In this document: in pieces, positions 10,660 to 19,442 of the stretch
How positions within the stretch are numbered: position 1 is the first letter of the stretch
Layout of the letters: every line of letters starts with the position of its first letter
IMG/VR virus record: IMGVR_UViG_3300042390_000185
Span: 1-29,763 of that record
DNA length: 29,763 nucleotides
From: a virus
Strand: one strand, 5' to 3'
Position numbers and translations under genes: made by a program
The notes under the pieces: generated by a model
What the model saw: only the letters and a program-made list of their open reading frames with translations
The model's database searches: none
Told to the model about the DNA's origin: nothing

Positions 10660-13464
10660 TTAATTATTTACAATGAATCCTATTGATACTTCTGCGGTTG
10701 CTGCTGCACCTAATGTAATCACAAATGAACCTGAACTTGGCACAACACACTTAATACTTGCCGTTGTGTCGTTTGTTCTTAATACTGCAAAAACAATTGA
10801 ATTTGTGGTTACTAAGGAATTTGTAACGGTTATGGTTGTACCAGCTGCTGCTATATTAACCGTTCCACTTGGCTTATTAATTGTTTGGTTTCCAGTTGTT
10901 CCTGATGGTGTATTTGTAGTTTCATAGCTTGGCTTTCCAGCACTACTTACCTTAAATTTACCTACTCCAGCAACTTGTAAATTTAACAAATCAGAAGTTG
11001 CACCACTTGCTAAGTTTACGGCAATTGCAGTTCCTGCTGCTACACCCGTAAAAAATCCTGATGTTGAACCATTAAAAGCACCTGACCCTAACGAAACAAG
11101 TCCATAATTAGCTGATGCCGTTGGTTCTATTGGCACTCCAAATCTTGACAATGCTACTTGATTTAAACTTCCGACTGAAAGCCAACCCGTCCCAGTTGAT
11201 GAGCCGATTGATACTCCATTCCCAAATAGTTGCATTCGCAGTTGTTCTGGGGTATTAACATATCTGCCTTGCAAATATCCAAATCCGTTGGTTTCTCCCC
11301 CAACTAATACACCAACCTCTTGACCACCCCCAAGCTTACCCCCAATAAACGAACCTGTACTAATGGCAGTAACCATACTTGTTATAGCAATAGATGTTTG
11401 CAACACATGTATTTTATTACCAAATGCTGAAATTCCATCATCAGTAATATTTAACAAATCAGTACTTGAACTATTTTGTATTTTTAAAGATGTTGTTGCA
11501 GATGTTGCACCACTACCTTTAACGTGCAATTTTGCTGTTGGTGAAGTAATATCAATTCCCACACTTCCACTACTTTGAATTATTAGCTTAGGTGTATCGT
11601 TTATTCCAAAATAAATAGGATTCGCACCTCCAGTTGTTGCAATTCTTAAAATATTCTCATTATTCCCCCAAGTTATATAAGCCCTATTCCCTCCAGCAGT
11701 ATGTTCTTTAATATTTATCCTTGCTTGACCATCAGGATGTAAGTTTCTTATATCTAAATTATAAGTAAGTCCTAAAGAATTATTTTGGTTATTAATAATT
11801 GATAATGCAGCAGAGGGAGAAGAACTGCCTATCCCTACAAAACCATCATCTCTTACAAAGAGGATTGAGTTAGAACTACTGTCAATGCAATTTAAAGTAC
11901 TTGATGCAGATGTTGTAGTTGAACCTTTAATGTGCAACCTTGAAGTTGGAACATTAGTTCCAACTCCTAACCTATCATTGGTATCATCCCAAAAGAAATT
12001 AGTTGCATCACTTGCAAATGCACTTCCATTTGAGAACTGAACTGCACCCGCAATGCCACTTGGCGTTCCACCACCACCCGTTGAGGCAATTGTAATTATT
12101 CCATCGGCAGTTGTACCCGTTGTTGTTAATGTTATTCCGCTACCTTCTACTAACTGAACACTTCCACCCGTAGATGATAAAGTAATGGTGTGCGAAGTTG
12201 GGTCTGATGTATTGGCTAATGTCTGGTTCCCACTATTCGTTCCGCTTGTGTTACCTATTACGGTAGCTTGTGCATCGGTTACATAATTCTTATTTGTACT
12301 TGCTGCAATATCAGCAGTAGTTGCATCTGCTCCAGCAGTAACCAATCCTTTGGCATCATATGTTATCTTGGTCTTTGTTGCTCCCGTAATTGATGCATTC
12401 TCATCCACCTTTGCATCTAATGCAGTCTGCAAATCTGTTTGTGAAGATAAAGTACCCGTAATTGAACCCCAAGTAACTCCTCCTCCACCTCCCGAATATT
12501 GCGGAATATTTAAAGTTGCACCAATCAAAGTTGCTGCTCCCGAAGTACCCGTTGTGGTTAAAGTTAAGGCATCTTGTTTTGATGCAGCCAATCCGCTATA
12601 TAATGAATTGACTGCATTATCTCCCGTATTTGTGCCACTTGTGTTGGCTATTGTAGTAAGGTTAGCATCTGTAACATATCTCTTATTTGTGCTATCGGCT
12701 ATATCTGCCGTAGTAGCATCTGCCCCACTTGTTACAAGTCCTTTTGAATCATAAGAAATTTTGGTCTTTGTTGCTCCTACAATAGCAGTATTTGCAGCAA
12801 CTCCTCCTAATCCAGCTAAAGTTTGGTCTCCCGTATTAATTCCACTTGTATTTGATACAACAACTAATTGAGCATCCGTTACATAACGCTTATCTGATGA
12901 ACTTGCTATGTCTGCGGTTGTGGCATCTGCTCCTGAAGTTATTAAGCCTTTAGCATCGTATGTTATTTTGGTCTTGGTTGCAGCTAATATGGCTGCATTC
13001 TCATCTACTTTATTGTCCAATTGGGCTTGGATTCCTGATGTAACTCCATCTAAATAATTGAACTCAATATTGCTTACTACTCCCGTTGATATTGCAGTTG
13101 CATTAATGCCCGTAGATGGAGCAACACTTATATTACCGCTTCCTAATATTGTAGAACTATTGATAGTCTTAATATTAGTCCCTGATACTAAGGTGTCTTG
13201 CTTGGCATCTAATGCCGTTTGAGTAGCGGTTGATATAGGCTTATTGGCATCTGAAGTATTATCTACTTCGCTAAGTCCAACATCCCCTTTAGTCAAGACC
13301 ACAATCCCTACTTTGGCATTAACTGATTGTACTGGGCTTTGTGCCTTCAATTGAGCGATGTCAATCTTCTTGGTAATGTTTTCGCTGATATCTACAATAG
13401 GTAAGACATCGTTATTGGCGATGGTTACTATTTGGGTTAATTCGGTTATTTTTTTATCGGGCAT
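10660..13464 (-). CDS. Tail fibre / receptor-binding protein, 934 aa
   Basis: The N-terminus (KKITELTQIVTIANNDVLPI) is a typical attachment segment of phage fibres. Residues 63-90 (GLSEVDNTSDANKPISTATQ) form a repeat common in tail fibres. Three ~60-residue repeats with ATKTKITYDAKGL and GADATTADIA follow at 157-216, 227-284 and 357-416. Later parts contain beta-helix-like units with RLHIKGS, VGIGSSSPSAALSI and KLHVKGSG. A glycine-rich hinge (SGGGGG) is near 324-329. The C-terminal domain (about 830-934) ends in a beta-rich fold. It would bind the host surface. Specificity cannot be read from sequence. Confidence 0.85.
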   Translation of the reverse strand: MPDKKITELTQIVTIANNDVLPIVDISENITKKIDIAQLKAQSPVQSVNAKVGIVVLTKGDVGLSEVDNTSDANKPISTATQTALDAKQDTLVSGTNIKTINSSTILGSGNISVAPSTGINATAISTGVVSNIEFNYLDGVTSGIQAQLDNKVDENAAILAATKTKITYDAKGLITSGADATTADIASSSDKRYVTDAQLVVVSNTSGINTGDQTLAGLGGVAANTAIVGATKTKISYDSKGLVTSGADATTADIADSTNKRYVTDANLTTIANTSGTNTGDNAVNSLYSGLAASKQDALTLTTTGTSGAATLIGATLNIPQYSGGGGGVTWGSITGTLSSQTDLQTALDAKVDENASITGATKTKITYDAKGLVTAGADATTADIAASTNKNYVTDAQATVIGNTSGTNSGNQTLANTSDPTSHTITLSSTGGSVQLVEGSGITLTTTGTTADGIITIASTGGGGTPSGIAGAVQFSNGSAFASDATNFFWDDTNDRLGVGTNVPTSRLHIKGSTTTSASSTLNCIDSSSNSILFVRDDGFVGIGSSSPSAALSIINNQNNSLGLTYNLDIRNLHPDGQARINIKEHTAGGNRAYITWGNNENILRIATTGGANPIYFGINDTPKLIIQSSGSVGIDITSPTAKLHVKGSGATSATTSLKIQNSSSTDLLNITDDGISAFGNKIHVLQTSIAITSMVTAISTGSFIGGKLGGGQEVGVLVGGETNGFGYLQGRYVNTPEQLRMQLFGNGVSIGSSTGTGWLSVGSLNQVALSRFGVPIEPTASANYGLVSLGSGAFNGSTSGFFTGVAAGTAIAVNLASGATSDLLNLQVAGVGKFKVSSAGKPSYETTNTPSGTTGNQTINKPSGTVNIAAAGTTITVTNSLVTTNSIVFAVLRTNDTTASIKCVVPSSGSFVITLGAAATAEVSIGFIVNN
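12217..12996 (-). repeat. Three internal repeats of the tail fibre gene
   Basis: Units of about 174-180 bp at 12996-12817, 12786-12613 and 12396-12217 encode ATKTKITYDAKGL, GADATTADIA, YVTDA and NTSGTNTG in the same order. Units 1 and 2 are nearly adjacent; unit 3 follows a 72-residue spacer with a Gly-rich hinge. Repeat gain or loss would alter fibre length. Confidence 0.85.
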
Positions 13465-13465
13465 T

Positions 13466-13690
13466 TTAAGTTTCTATTATAATTTTACTACTATCTTGTT
13501 GTAGAAGAAATGTTCCATCTTGGTTAAGCAAATATCCTAACTCAGCTGGTGGCATTGTTATACTTCCAATTCCTTGAGCAAATAAAGTCCCATCACAACA
13601 TTTCTTACTATATGTTAGCAAGTCCTTGCATAGACAAGCCCTATCTCTACTCTTAGGACTACTCCTCGATACGTCTATGAAATTCTTCAT
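13466..13690 (-). CDS. Small Cys-rich virion-associated protein, 74 aa
   Basis: The sequence has RACLCKDLLTYSKKCCDGTL followed by FAQGIGSI. Short proteins with this CxC...TYSxKCCDG pattern precede fibre genes in Bacteroidota phages. The four cysteines could bind metal or form disulphides. Function is unknown to me. It overlaps the spanin-like gene by 4 bp (ATGA) and ends 2 bp before the fibre gene. Confidence 0.7.
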   Translation of the reverse strand: MKNFIDVSRSSPKSRDRACLCKDLLTYSKKCCDGTLFAQGIGSITMPPAELGYLLNQDGTFLLQQDSSKIIIET

Positions 13691-14085
13691 TTAATTAGTC
13701 GATAAACTCCAAATAGTCCTATTAATAATATAACCAAATATAAGAGATAGTTAGGTTTCTTAGCCTCGGTATAAATTACTTGTGGCACTCTTATTTCCTT
13801 ATTGATGACTATCGTATCTCCTCTTATTATTTGGTCAACTCGGATGGTATCATGATGCCTTATTATCTTAGTCGTTGATTTGCCATTAGTGATGACAATT
13901 GTATCAATAGACTTGGTAACAAATGTATCCCGATATTCAACCGATTCAGTAATAATAGTAGTGTCAAATTTTACAACCAATGAACTATCTACGATGGATG
14001 GATTTTTAGCAATGGCTCGTTTCATGTGCCAATTTGCAGAGCATCCCGTTAATAGTATTAATATGGCTATAAAACTAATCCTCAT
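13687..14085 (-). CDS. Lipoprotein with C-terminal membrane segment, possible unimolecular spanin
   Basis: The 132-aa protein has a lipoprotein signal (MRISFIAILILLTGC, lipobox LTGC, Cys15), a periplasmic stretch rich in Thr, Ile and Asp, and a C-terminal transmembrane helix (YLLYLVILLIGLFGVYRL). An outer-membrane lipid anchor plus an inner-membrane helix in ~130 residues is the layout of unimolecular spanins such as T1 gp11, which fuse the two membranes at the end of lysis. It lies 3.7 kb from the amidase, apart from the other lysis genes. The ATG at 14085 is preferred to the GTG one codon earlier. Topology is seen; spanin function is inferred. Confidence 0.65.
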   Translation of the reverse strand: MRISFIAILILLTGCSANWHMKRAIAKNPSIVDSSLVVKFDTTIITESVEYRDTFVTKSIDTIVITNGKSTTKIIRHHDTIRVDQIIRGDTIVINKEIRVPQVIYTEAKKPNYLLYLVILLIGLFGVYRLIK

Positions 14086-14359
14086 CACTCGCCTTTGATT
14101 CTTTTTGTTTTTTAATAGTCTTTATTGGGAGTATTACTTCTATGCCCTCAAATCGCTTTAAAATGGCTTCAAGGCTTTTATGTGCTTTTGGTGTTTCTTG
14201 TGGAATGCATACATAAACTGCATCAAATTCTCCCGTTGGTGTTACTACCATAGTTACATTCTCAATTAAGCCATCGGAATCGATTAGGTAGTGGTATTTA
14301 CTTATTGGCTGCTTGTCGGAATAATGGACAATGATTTTCGTTATTTCTCGGTTTTTCAT
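14075..14359 (-). CDS. Small protein resembling the start of an amidase fold, 94 aa
   Basis: The N-terminus TKIIVHYSDKQPISKYHYLI, followed by DSDGLIENV, recalls the core of Amidase_2 enzymes (IIIHxS...YHYxIxxDGxI). The later zinc-ligand regions are absent, so it is unlikely to be an active amidase. It could be a reduced binding domain or a chance resemblance. The C-terminus is charged. It overlaps the spanin-like gene by 11 bp. Confidence 0.55.
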   Translation of the reverse strand: MKNREITKIIVHYSDKQPISKYHYLIDSDGLIENVTMVVTPTGEFDAVYVCIPQETPKAHKSLEAILKRFEGIEVILPIKTIKKQKESKASDED

Positions 14360-14425
14360 TTTTCAATAATGTATAAAAAGTTTGCAATTTAATTAATTTG
14401 TCTGCTTTGGGCTTATAAGTTTTCT

Positions 14426-14938
14426 TTAAATGTTCCATCCGCAATAGTTATTTGGGTTTGTACTTGGATATTCTCCTGATGCTTGGTTTGATGTATACTC
14501 GGGGAAATACTGCGGATAATACGTCAAATATGAAATCAATCGATGACGGTAAGTCTCCGCAATTTTCCTTTGTCGGTTTACAATTGTATCAATCTCACTC
14601 TTGTCAGGCAATTGAGTATTCTCAGGGCTATTTCTTACAATCCCAGCATTGGATATATCATACCCATGGAATTGAAGAAAGTCTGCCATTGAATAATGTA
14701 TAAGCATTGGCTGCACATATTGACTCAGCAATATCTGATAGTTGCCCGTTAAAGTATTCAATCGGACATCCGTTAAGATTTTCTGATACAAATTAGTGCC
14801 AAGTAATTCTTGGACTTCAATATCTTGAGCCACCTTAATAAAAGGAGTTATTTTATCTACATCGACATTCCCATTTAGCTGAGTGTACTTGTAGATATCA
14901 TCCTTGGTTACGAGTAATACAATATCGTTTACGGTCAT
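14426..14938 (-). CDS. Head-tail connector-type protein (DUF6712-like), 170 aa
   Basis: The sequence (DKITPFIKVAQDIEVQELLG and LLSQYVQPMLIHYSMADFLQ) fits the helical adaptor proteins of Bacteroidota phages that follow the portal and close the head below it. The ATG shares a base with the portal stop (TAATG). The C-terminus is Pro/Asn-rich and flexible. The family call is by pattern. Confidence 0.7.
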   Translation of the reverse strand: MTVNDIVLLVTKDDIYKYTQLNGNVDVDKITPFIKVAQDIEVQELLGTNLYQKILTDVRLNTLTGNYQILLSQYVQPMLIHYSMADFLQFHGYDISNAGIVRNSPENTQLPDKSEIDTIVNRQRKIAETYRHRLISYLTYYPQYFPEYTSNQASGEYPSTNPNNYCGWNI

Positions 14939-16716
14939 TATTTTAGTCCTCCTTTATTTGGCATATCAATAGGTTTGGTTTTAGCCTTATTCCAAGATGG
15001 TGGCGAAAAAGGAACTCCTGAGATATTAGCAGTAGCATTTGGCACTTCCTTATAGTTTTCTAAATCTCTATCCGTTGTTCCAATCTCATTTGGCTGCAAA
15101 GGTAAAAATGCTCCTTTTACTTGCTTTCGTTTAAAGGTCAATCTTTCCCAATAATGATGGCAATTAACTCCACCTTTGAATTTCCATATTGAGTAAGCAC
15201 TTTCTCCACTTGGTGCAAATTGTCCATTAATTCCATCATCTCCCATTTGTAATATATCTTCTCTACGATAAATTACTCCCATCGTTCTATTGGTTACCAT
15301 ATTCTTACAAAATACTCTGCTATTGGATTTGGCACTATCAGGTGCATATCGGTATCTTATTTTGTAAATTCCCGTATCATCTCCACTCTTGGCATCAGGC
15401 TCTGCAAATCGTTTGAAAAACTTGTGTTCATTAAGGTTAAGTTCCTCCTCGGCATCTTCAACCGCCATTACACTTATAAGTTCCCATTCTTCCTCATCTA
15501 TCTTCTCTCCTTTGGTTTCTAAGTGGGATAGCCATGCATTCTCATCATGCTCACAAAAGTCGGCTGAGAAACGCTGAAATGAAGTACTCATCGTTTGGCT
15601 GATAGGTGCATTTTCATTAACTAATGGATTTAATGACTTGAAATATAGTTCCAAAGAAACTCCTTGATATATAAGTATCTTGTCAACTGCTGCACATAGT
15701 ATCTCTTGGAATGGCTTAACTACCATATTCATAAAAAGAACCATTGATGTGTTCAGTTCCTCGCTATTACTTGAGAACCCATTACCAGCATTCTTAATAC
15801 CAAATATTAATGGACTTGTAATCCCATGGCTAACCAAAACCTTATCTTGAGATTCAGTTGATAGGAACTGATATTGGTTATGGGCATCACTCAATGGAAC
15901 TGGTGTTATGTCGGCTTTGTTATCTGCTCCATCATTCCAACTTATTATTGCCTTTCCCGAATTACTGCTGCCACTCCATTTGCTAAGTATACTTGCCTCA
16001 ATCAATGACTTGGTTTCCTCAGGTGGCTCTCCATTATTAAAGTTAATAAGCATTGATGGTGCAAGACCATTCATGATGTTATTAATGTGATAATTGGCAA
16101 TTTCAGTTTCAAGTTCTGCATATTGAACTCCCCCTTGATAGTCTACGGGAGAAAAATAAAATGAACCCGTTGAATATGGTTTAACTACCAATATACTTTC
16201 TGCTGCCTCAGGATTTAATTCAAAGTTTACAATCCTTTTTGGAGTCGATGTTCTTTTTAATTTTGTCCAATCATAAAAATAATAGTATGCCTCAATATCT
16301 CCATCTTCGTTGCACTTCTCAGGTCTGATGGTTTGCATCGGGAAATGGTAGACTTTCGCTATTCTACTCTTATCTTTTGATTTCACAATCTGAAATGCAC
16401 ATTGTCCCAATAACTTTAAGTCCATGGCTACATTCCTCATGCAGTCATCGCTTATTAATTTTTTTAATTCAATATACCCAGCTAAGTTTTTGCTTGACCG
16501 CTTGGCATCCAATCCCTTACCATATATTAAGTCTGCAATTCCTTTAATGCAACGATTATTTGTTGGACTGCCATGATACATATCTATAAGATGACCGTAG
16601 TAATTATTGTCTACTCCATACTCAATCCAATCTTTGTTGTTTTTTTCTATGATGGCTGGGCTTGTATAGGTAGATAGGGAAACTATCCTTACTCCATCTT
16701 TTATAGTGTTATCCAT
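14938..16716 (-). CDS. Portal protein with C-terminal extension, 592 aa
   Basis: The portal ring forms the DNA entry vertex. Residues about 1-380 carry portal-like features: NNRCIKGIADLIYGKGL near 54-70, a long middle domain and ISWNDGADNKADITPVPLSD with LFGIKNAGNGFSSNSEELNT in the ring core. Residues about 400-592 form a separate domain with IRYRYAPDSAKSNSRVFC, GVIYRREDILQM and GGVNCHHYWER, a type also found as MuF-like or stand-alone head proteins. The gene lies downstream of the capsid and tail tube genes, not next to terL as usual. It overlaps its upstream neighbour by 16 bp. Confidence 0.85.
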   Translation of the reverse strand: MDNTIKDGVRIVSLSTYTSPAIIEKNNKDWIEYGVDNNYYGHLIDMYHGSPTNNRCIKGIADLIYGKGLDAKRSSKNLAGYIELKKLISDDCMRNVAMDLKLLGQCAFQIVKSKDKSRIAKVYHFPMQTIRPEKCNEDGDIEAYYYFYDWTKLKRTSTPKRIVNFELNPEAAESILVVKPYSTGSFYFSPVDYQGGVQYAELETEIANYHINNIMNGLAPSMLINFNNGEPPEETKSLIEASILSKWSGSSNSGKAIISWNDGADNKADITPVPLSDAHNQYQFLSTESQDKVLVSHGITSPLIFGIKNAGNGFSSNSEELNTSMVLFMNMVVKPFQEILCAAVDKILIYQGVSLELYFKSLNPLVNENAPISQTMSTSFQRFSADFCEHDENAWLSHLETKGEKIDEEEWELISVMAVEDAEEELNLNEHKFFKRFAEPDAKSGDDTGIYKIRYRYAPDSAKSNSRVFCKNMVTNRTMGVIYRREDILQMGDDGINGQFAPSGESAYSIWKFKGGVNCHHYWERLTFKRKQVKGAFLPLQPNEIGTTDRDLENYKEVPNATANISGVPFSPPSWNKAKTKPIDMPNKGGLK

Positions 16717-17048
16717 GAATTATCGTTATTAGCGGTTGTTGTCCAAGTTTTTCTATGTAGCAATATGTTTGCAGAATCAATTACCCAAAGATACATATAT
16801 TCGTATAACATAATACCCGTTGTTCCATATATCCTAATTATGCACTCATCTAAATTATTTGCTACATTACTTATAGGTGTCAAAGATGGCAATGTAATCG
16901 TTACTTGTGAATTGGTGCTTGTATAGCTAACCAATGCAGTAACGGTTGTCTTGGTCTGCTTATGAATGATGTCAATATTAACTTGAGTCGCTGGGAATAC
17001 AACATAAGGATATATGCTCAACGATATCTGATTTGGTACAAGGTACAT
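16701..17048 (-). CDS. Hypothetical beta-rich protein, 115 aa
   Basis: The sequence alternates hydrophobic and Thr/Ser residues (TTVTALVSYTSTNSQVTITL) and looks like a single beta-sandwich domain. It is the first gene after the terminator at 17080-17110 and overlaps the portal start by 16 bp. I see no TAnnTTTG promoter in the 87-bp gap, so it may depend on read-through. It is probably a virion component. Confidence 0.65.
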   Translation of the reverse strand: MYLVPNQISLSIYPYVVFPATQVNIDIIHKQTKTTVTALVSYTSTNSQVTITLPSLTPISNVANNLDECIIRIYGTTGIMLYEYMYLWVIDSANILLHRKTWTTTANNDNSWITL

Positions 17049-17079
17049 ATTAATATAACCATAAACTTAATTTTTGTTA

Positions 17080-17110
17080 AAAAAAATAGCCTTACATCTC
17101 TGCAAGGCTA
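17080..17110 (-). terminator. Rho-independent terminator after the tail tube gene
   Basis: On the minus strand TAGCCTT and AAGGCTA form a 7-bp stem with a 10-nt loop, followed at once by a run of eight T. It lies 26 bp after the tail tube stop and would limit transcription into the portal genes relative to capsid and tail tube. Confidence 0.85.
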
Positions 17111-17135
17111 CTTGTACAATAAATATGGAAAAAGT

Positions 17136-17705
17136 TTATGATGGTGTACTATCAGGAGTAAATATTGTACTCAATCCAGCATATGTTGTAGAATTCAATG
17201 GTTTAGGTGGCTCTGATTCTTCTCCAATGAAAGTAACTGAATAAGTCCTTGGATCTCCTAATGCAGTTCCCCATGAACCAGCTCCCGTGGTAGCATCTGC
17301 TCCAAACTGCTCTCCCATTAACCAAAAGTTATCATTTCTATCCCAAACTACGATTCTAAATCTACCTTGTGTTAAGGTCATCATATCAGTAAAATCTTTC
17401 ATTGCAGTTGTAACTGAAGATGGTTTGAAATTTACATTTAGAGTGGTAGTAAACATTGTTGTTCCTCCATTTCTATCTGATGTTGGAGCATATTCAAACG
17501 AACTTGCACCTTTCAATTCCCAAAAATATCCAGTCTTCAATACGGCAGCAGAATCTTTTATTGTTAAAACTGAACCAATATTTGAACCCGTAGTTTGATA
17601 TGTAATAACATCACTCCATACGAATGGTATAAGGAATATCCCTTGTATACCACCGATGTATTCTTTGCAAGGCTCTAAACGAGCATCAATAGTATTACAA
17701 GCCAT
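17136..17705 (-). CDS. Major tail tube protein (probable), 189 aa
   Basis: Stacked rings of this protein form the tail tube. The sequence starts ARLEPCKEYIGGIQGIFLIP and contains TTTLNVNFKPSS and QGRFRIVVWDRNDNFWLMG, then TYSVTFIGEESEPP near the end, which is the usual build of tail tube proteins in Bacteroidota siphoviruses. It follows the capsid gene by 2 bp and is followed by a terminator, as expected for an abundant structural protein. Confidence 0.8.
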   Translation of the reverse strand: MACNTIDARLEPCKEYIGGIQGIFLIPFVWSDVITYQTTGSNIGSVLTIKDSAAVLKTGYFWELKGASSFEYAPTSDRNGGTTMFTTTLNVNFKPSSVTTAMKDFTDMMTLTQGRFRIVVWDRNDNFWLMGEQFGADATTGAGSWGTALGDPRTYSVTFIGEESEPPKPLNSTTYAGLSTIFTPDSTPS

Positions 17706-17707
17706 AA

Positions 17708-18637
17708 TTATACCGTTACGTTTAGAACTACTTGTTGTCCAACATTAGTAGCAATGATGCCACCCGTAAATCTCATGATGATTCTTACATTTTGTGAACC
17801 ATCTATATCAGCCATGTCTAACATTTTAACTTCGTTGTAGTTATCTAACAATCCCGTTCCAAAGTGTAAATCAGATTTCAAACCTAATACACAATCGTAA
17901 TCGTTAAGACCCGGGCATAATGTTACAGGAATACCTTGGAAGTTCATTGGCTTCTCTCCAACATAAAATTGGAAATTATAGTTACCAATAGAAAGTGCTG
18001 CTTGGTATGCTTTCATTGTGAATGGACCAACATAGAATTGGTATCCTTCCTTACCGTATAATGCGGCTGGAGATGCATCTAACATACTCTGCAAACGAGC
18101 AGCAATGTTTGAGCCAGTTGAGATACCTGATGCATTTACTGCGATACAAGTATTATCAAGTAAATAGCCAATCATTCCTTCAGCTAATGTACCGTTATAC
18201 CATAATGTAGATGTCCATATTCCAAGTTCAACTTGCTGAGCAACTTGTGCGGCAGTTTGGGCTAATACAAAATCTTCAAATGTTGGTGGCAAAGAATCGA
18301 ATGCTGAGAAACCCATTTGCATGGATTCCCATGTTTGTTGTAAACTTTTCTTGCAAAGCGTTAAGTTAACTTGCTTTTCAGCAAGTGTCAATACATATTC
18401 GCTAAGTGTTACTGATGAACCATCGGTGTAATCACAAGTAGAATCTGCAATAACAACGCTTGTGGCATAGTTACGGATAACTTCCTTGTAAGCCACATTT
18501 GGATGCAAGGTAATAAGACCTTTAGCAAGAGTATCGCCACTCAACAACGCAGCAGCGATGTATTTATTTGCGAACTCTCCAGCATAGGTGTTGGTACTTA
18601 ATGTAGGACCAGACAATTGGATGTTTCTATTTTTCAT
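17708..18637 (-). CDS. Major capsid protein, 309 aa
   Basis: This protein forms the head shell. The N-terminus (LSTNTYAGEFANKYIAAALL, then SGDTLAKGLITLHPNV) and length fit the major capsid proteins of Bacteroidota phages. The preceding genes encode a protease-like and a scaffold-like protein, the normal assembly set, and the next encodes the tail tube. Residues HFGTGLLDNYNEVKMLDMAD and IIMRFTGGI near the C-terminus are consistent with the HK97-like P-domain strands. Fold assignment is inferred from context. Confidence 0.85.
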   Translation of the reverse strand: MKNRNIQLSGPTLSTNTYAGEFANKYIAAALLSGDTLAKGLITLHPNVAYKEVIRNYATSVVIADSTCDYTDGSSVTLSEYVLTLAEKQVNLTLCKKSLQQTWESMQMGFSAFDSLPPTFEDFVLAQTAAQVAQQVELGIWTSTLWYNGTLAEGMIGYLLDNTCIAVNASGISTGSNIAARLQSMLDASPAALYGKEGYQFYVGPFTMKAYQAALSIGNYNFQFYVGEKPMNFQGIPVTLCPGLNDYDCVLGLKSDLHFGTGLLDNYNEVKMLDMADIDGSQNVRIIMRFTGGIIATNVGQQVVLNVTV

Positions 18638-18643
18638 TTGTTT

Positions 18644-19426
18644 TTAATTGTTGAATAATTGTGCCATAACTCGGTCTTGGATAGTTTCAGTTCTTTGAGG
18701 AGATAATTTAAACAATAGTTTATTATCTGCTTTATTCTCAGGACTGAATTTAGTTCTGCTACCTTCTTCAGTTTGTAGCTTATTTTTTAGTTCTGCATTT
18801 TCACGCATCAATTCAGCTAATTTAATATTAGTCTGAGAACTCATCTTAGTCTTACCTTTAGATTTATATTCTGCTATCATAGCCATTCCTTCTTCAGTTT
18901 CGGTAATGCTTACAATCTTATCTGCAATAGCGGTAGCAACTGCTTGTGCTATTTCAGGTGTAACTGCATCAGGTGTAACTGAATCAATTAATCCAGCTAA
19001 ATTATCTACCAATGCTCCTTGCTCTTCGGTTGTTACTTCGGCAACTGGCTCAATTTCCTCTGCAAAATGTGTTTCTTTAGTCATTGTTTCAATTACCGTT
19101 TTAGGTATTTGAGATGCAGCATCAGGTACATTTGATGCAACAACTTCCTCTTCAGCAGTTTCTTCCCCAGCAGTTGCAACTTCAACTATTACTCCTCCTC
19201 CATCTACTGATACTATTGTTCCATCTTCTAATGCGTATTCTCCCTCAGGAACTGCGATGTTTCCATCCTCAGTTACTATTGTAATGGCATCGCCAACTGC
19301 AAATGATTCTGAATCAAATGTGGTTGCTCCATCCTGAGATTTCTTTTGAGCAAGTTCAATCGCTACTGACTTTTTATAGCCAAGTAGCTCCATTACTCTA
19401 TTTAAGGTATTTTTCTCGGTTGACAT
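18644..19426 (-). CDS. Scaffold-type protein, 260 aa
   Basis: The N-terminal half is acidic with repeated Glu/Val/Ala tracts (EVATAGEETAEEEVVASNVP), the middle is Ala-rich helix and the C-terminal part contains a heptad-like helix (LAELMRENAELKNKLQTEEG) and a basic end. These are typical features of capsid scaffolds, which guide shell assembly and are then removed by the protease. Position between protease and capsid genes supports the call. Confidence 0.75.
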   Translation of the reverse strand: MSTEKNTLNRVMELLGYKKSVAIELAQKKSQDGATTFDSESFAVGDAITIVTEDGNIAVPEGEYALEDGTIVSVDGGGVIVEVATAGEETAEEEVVASNVPDAASQIPKTVIETMTKETHFAEEIEPVAEVTTEEQGALVDNLAGLIDSVTPDAVTPEIAQAVATAIADKIVSITETEEGMAMIAEYKSKGKTKMSSQTNIKLAELMRENAELKNKLQTEEGSRTKFSPENKADNKLLFKLSPQRTETIQDRVMAQLFNN

Positions 19427-19442
19427 ATATTAAAATAACTAT

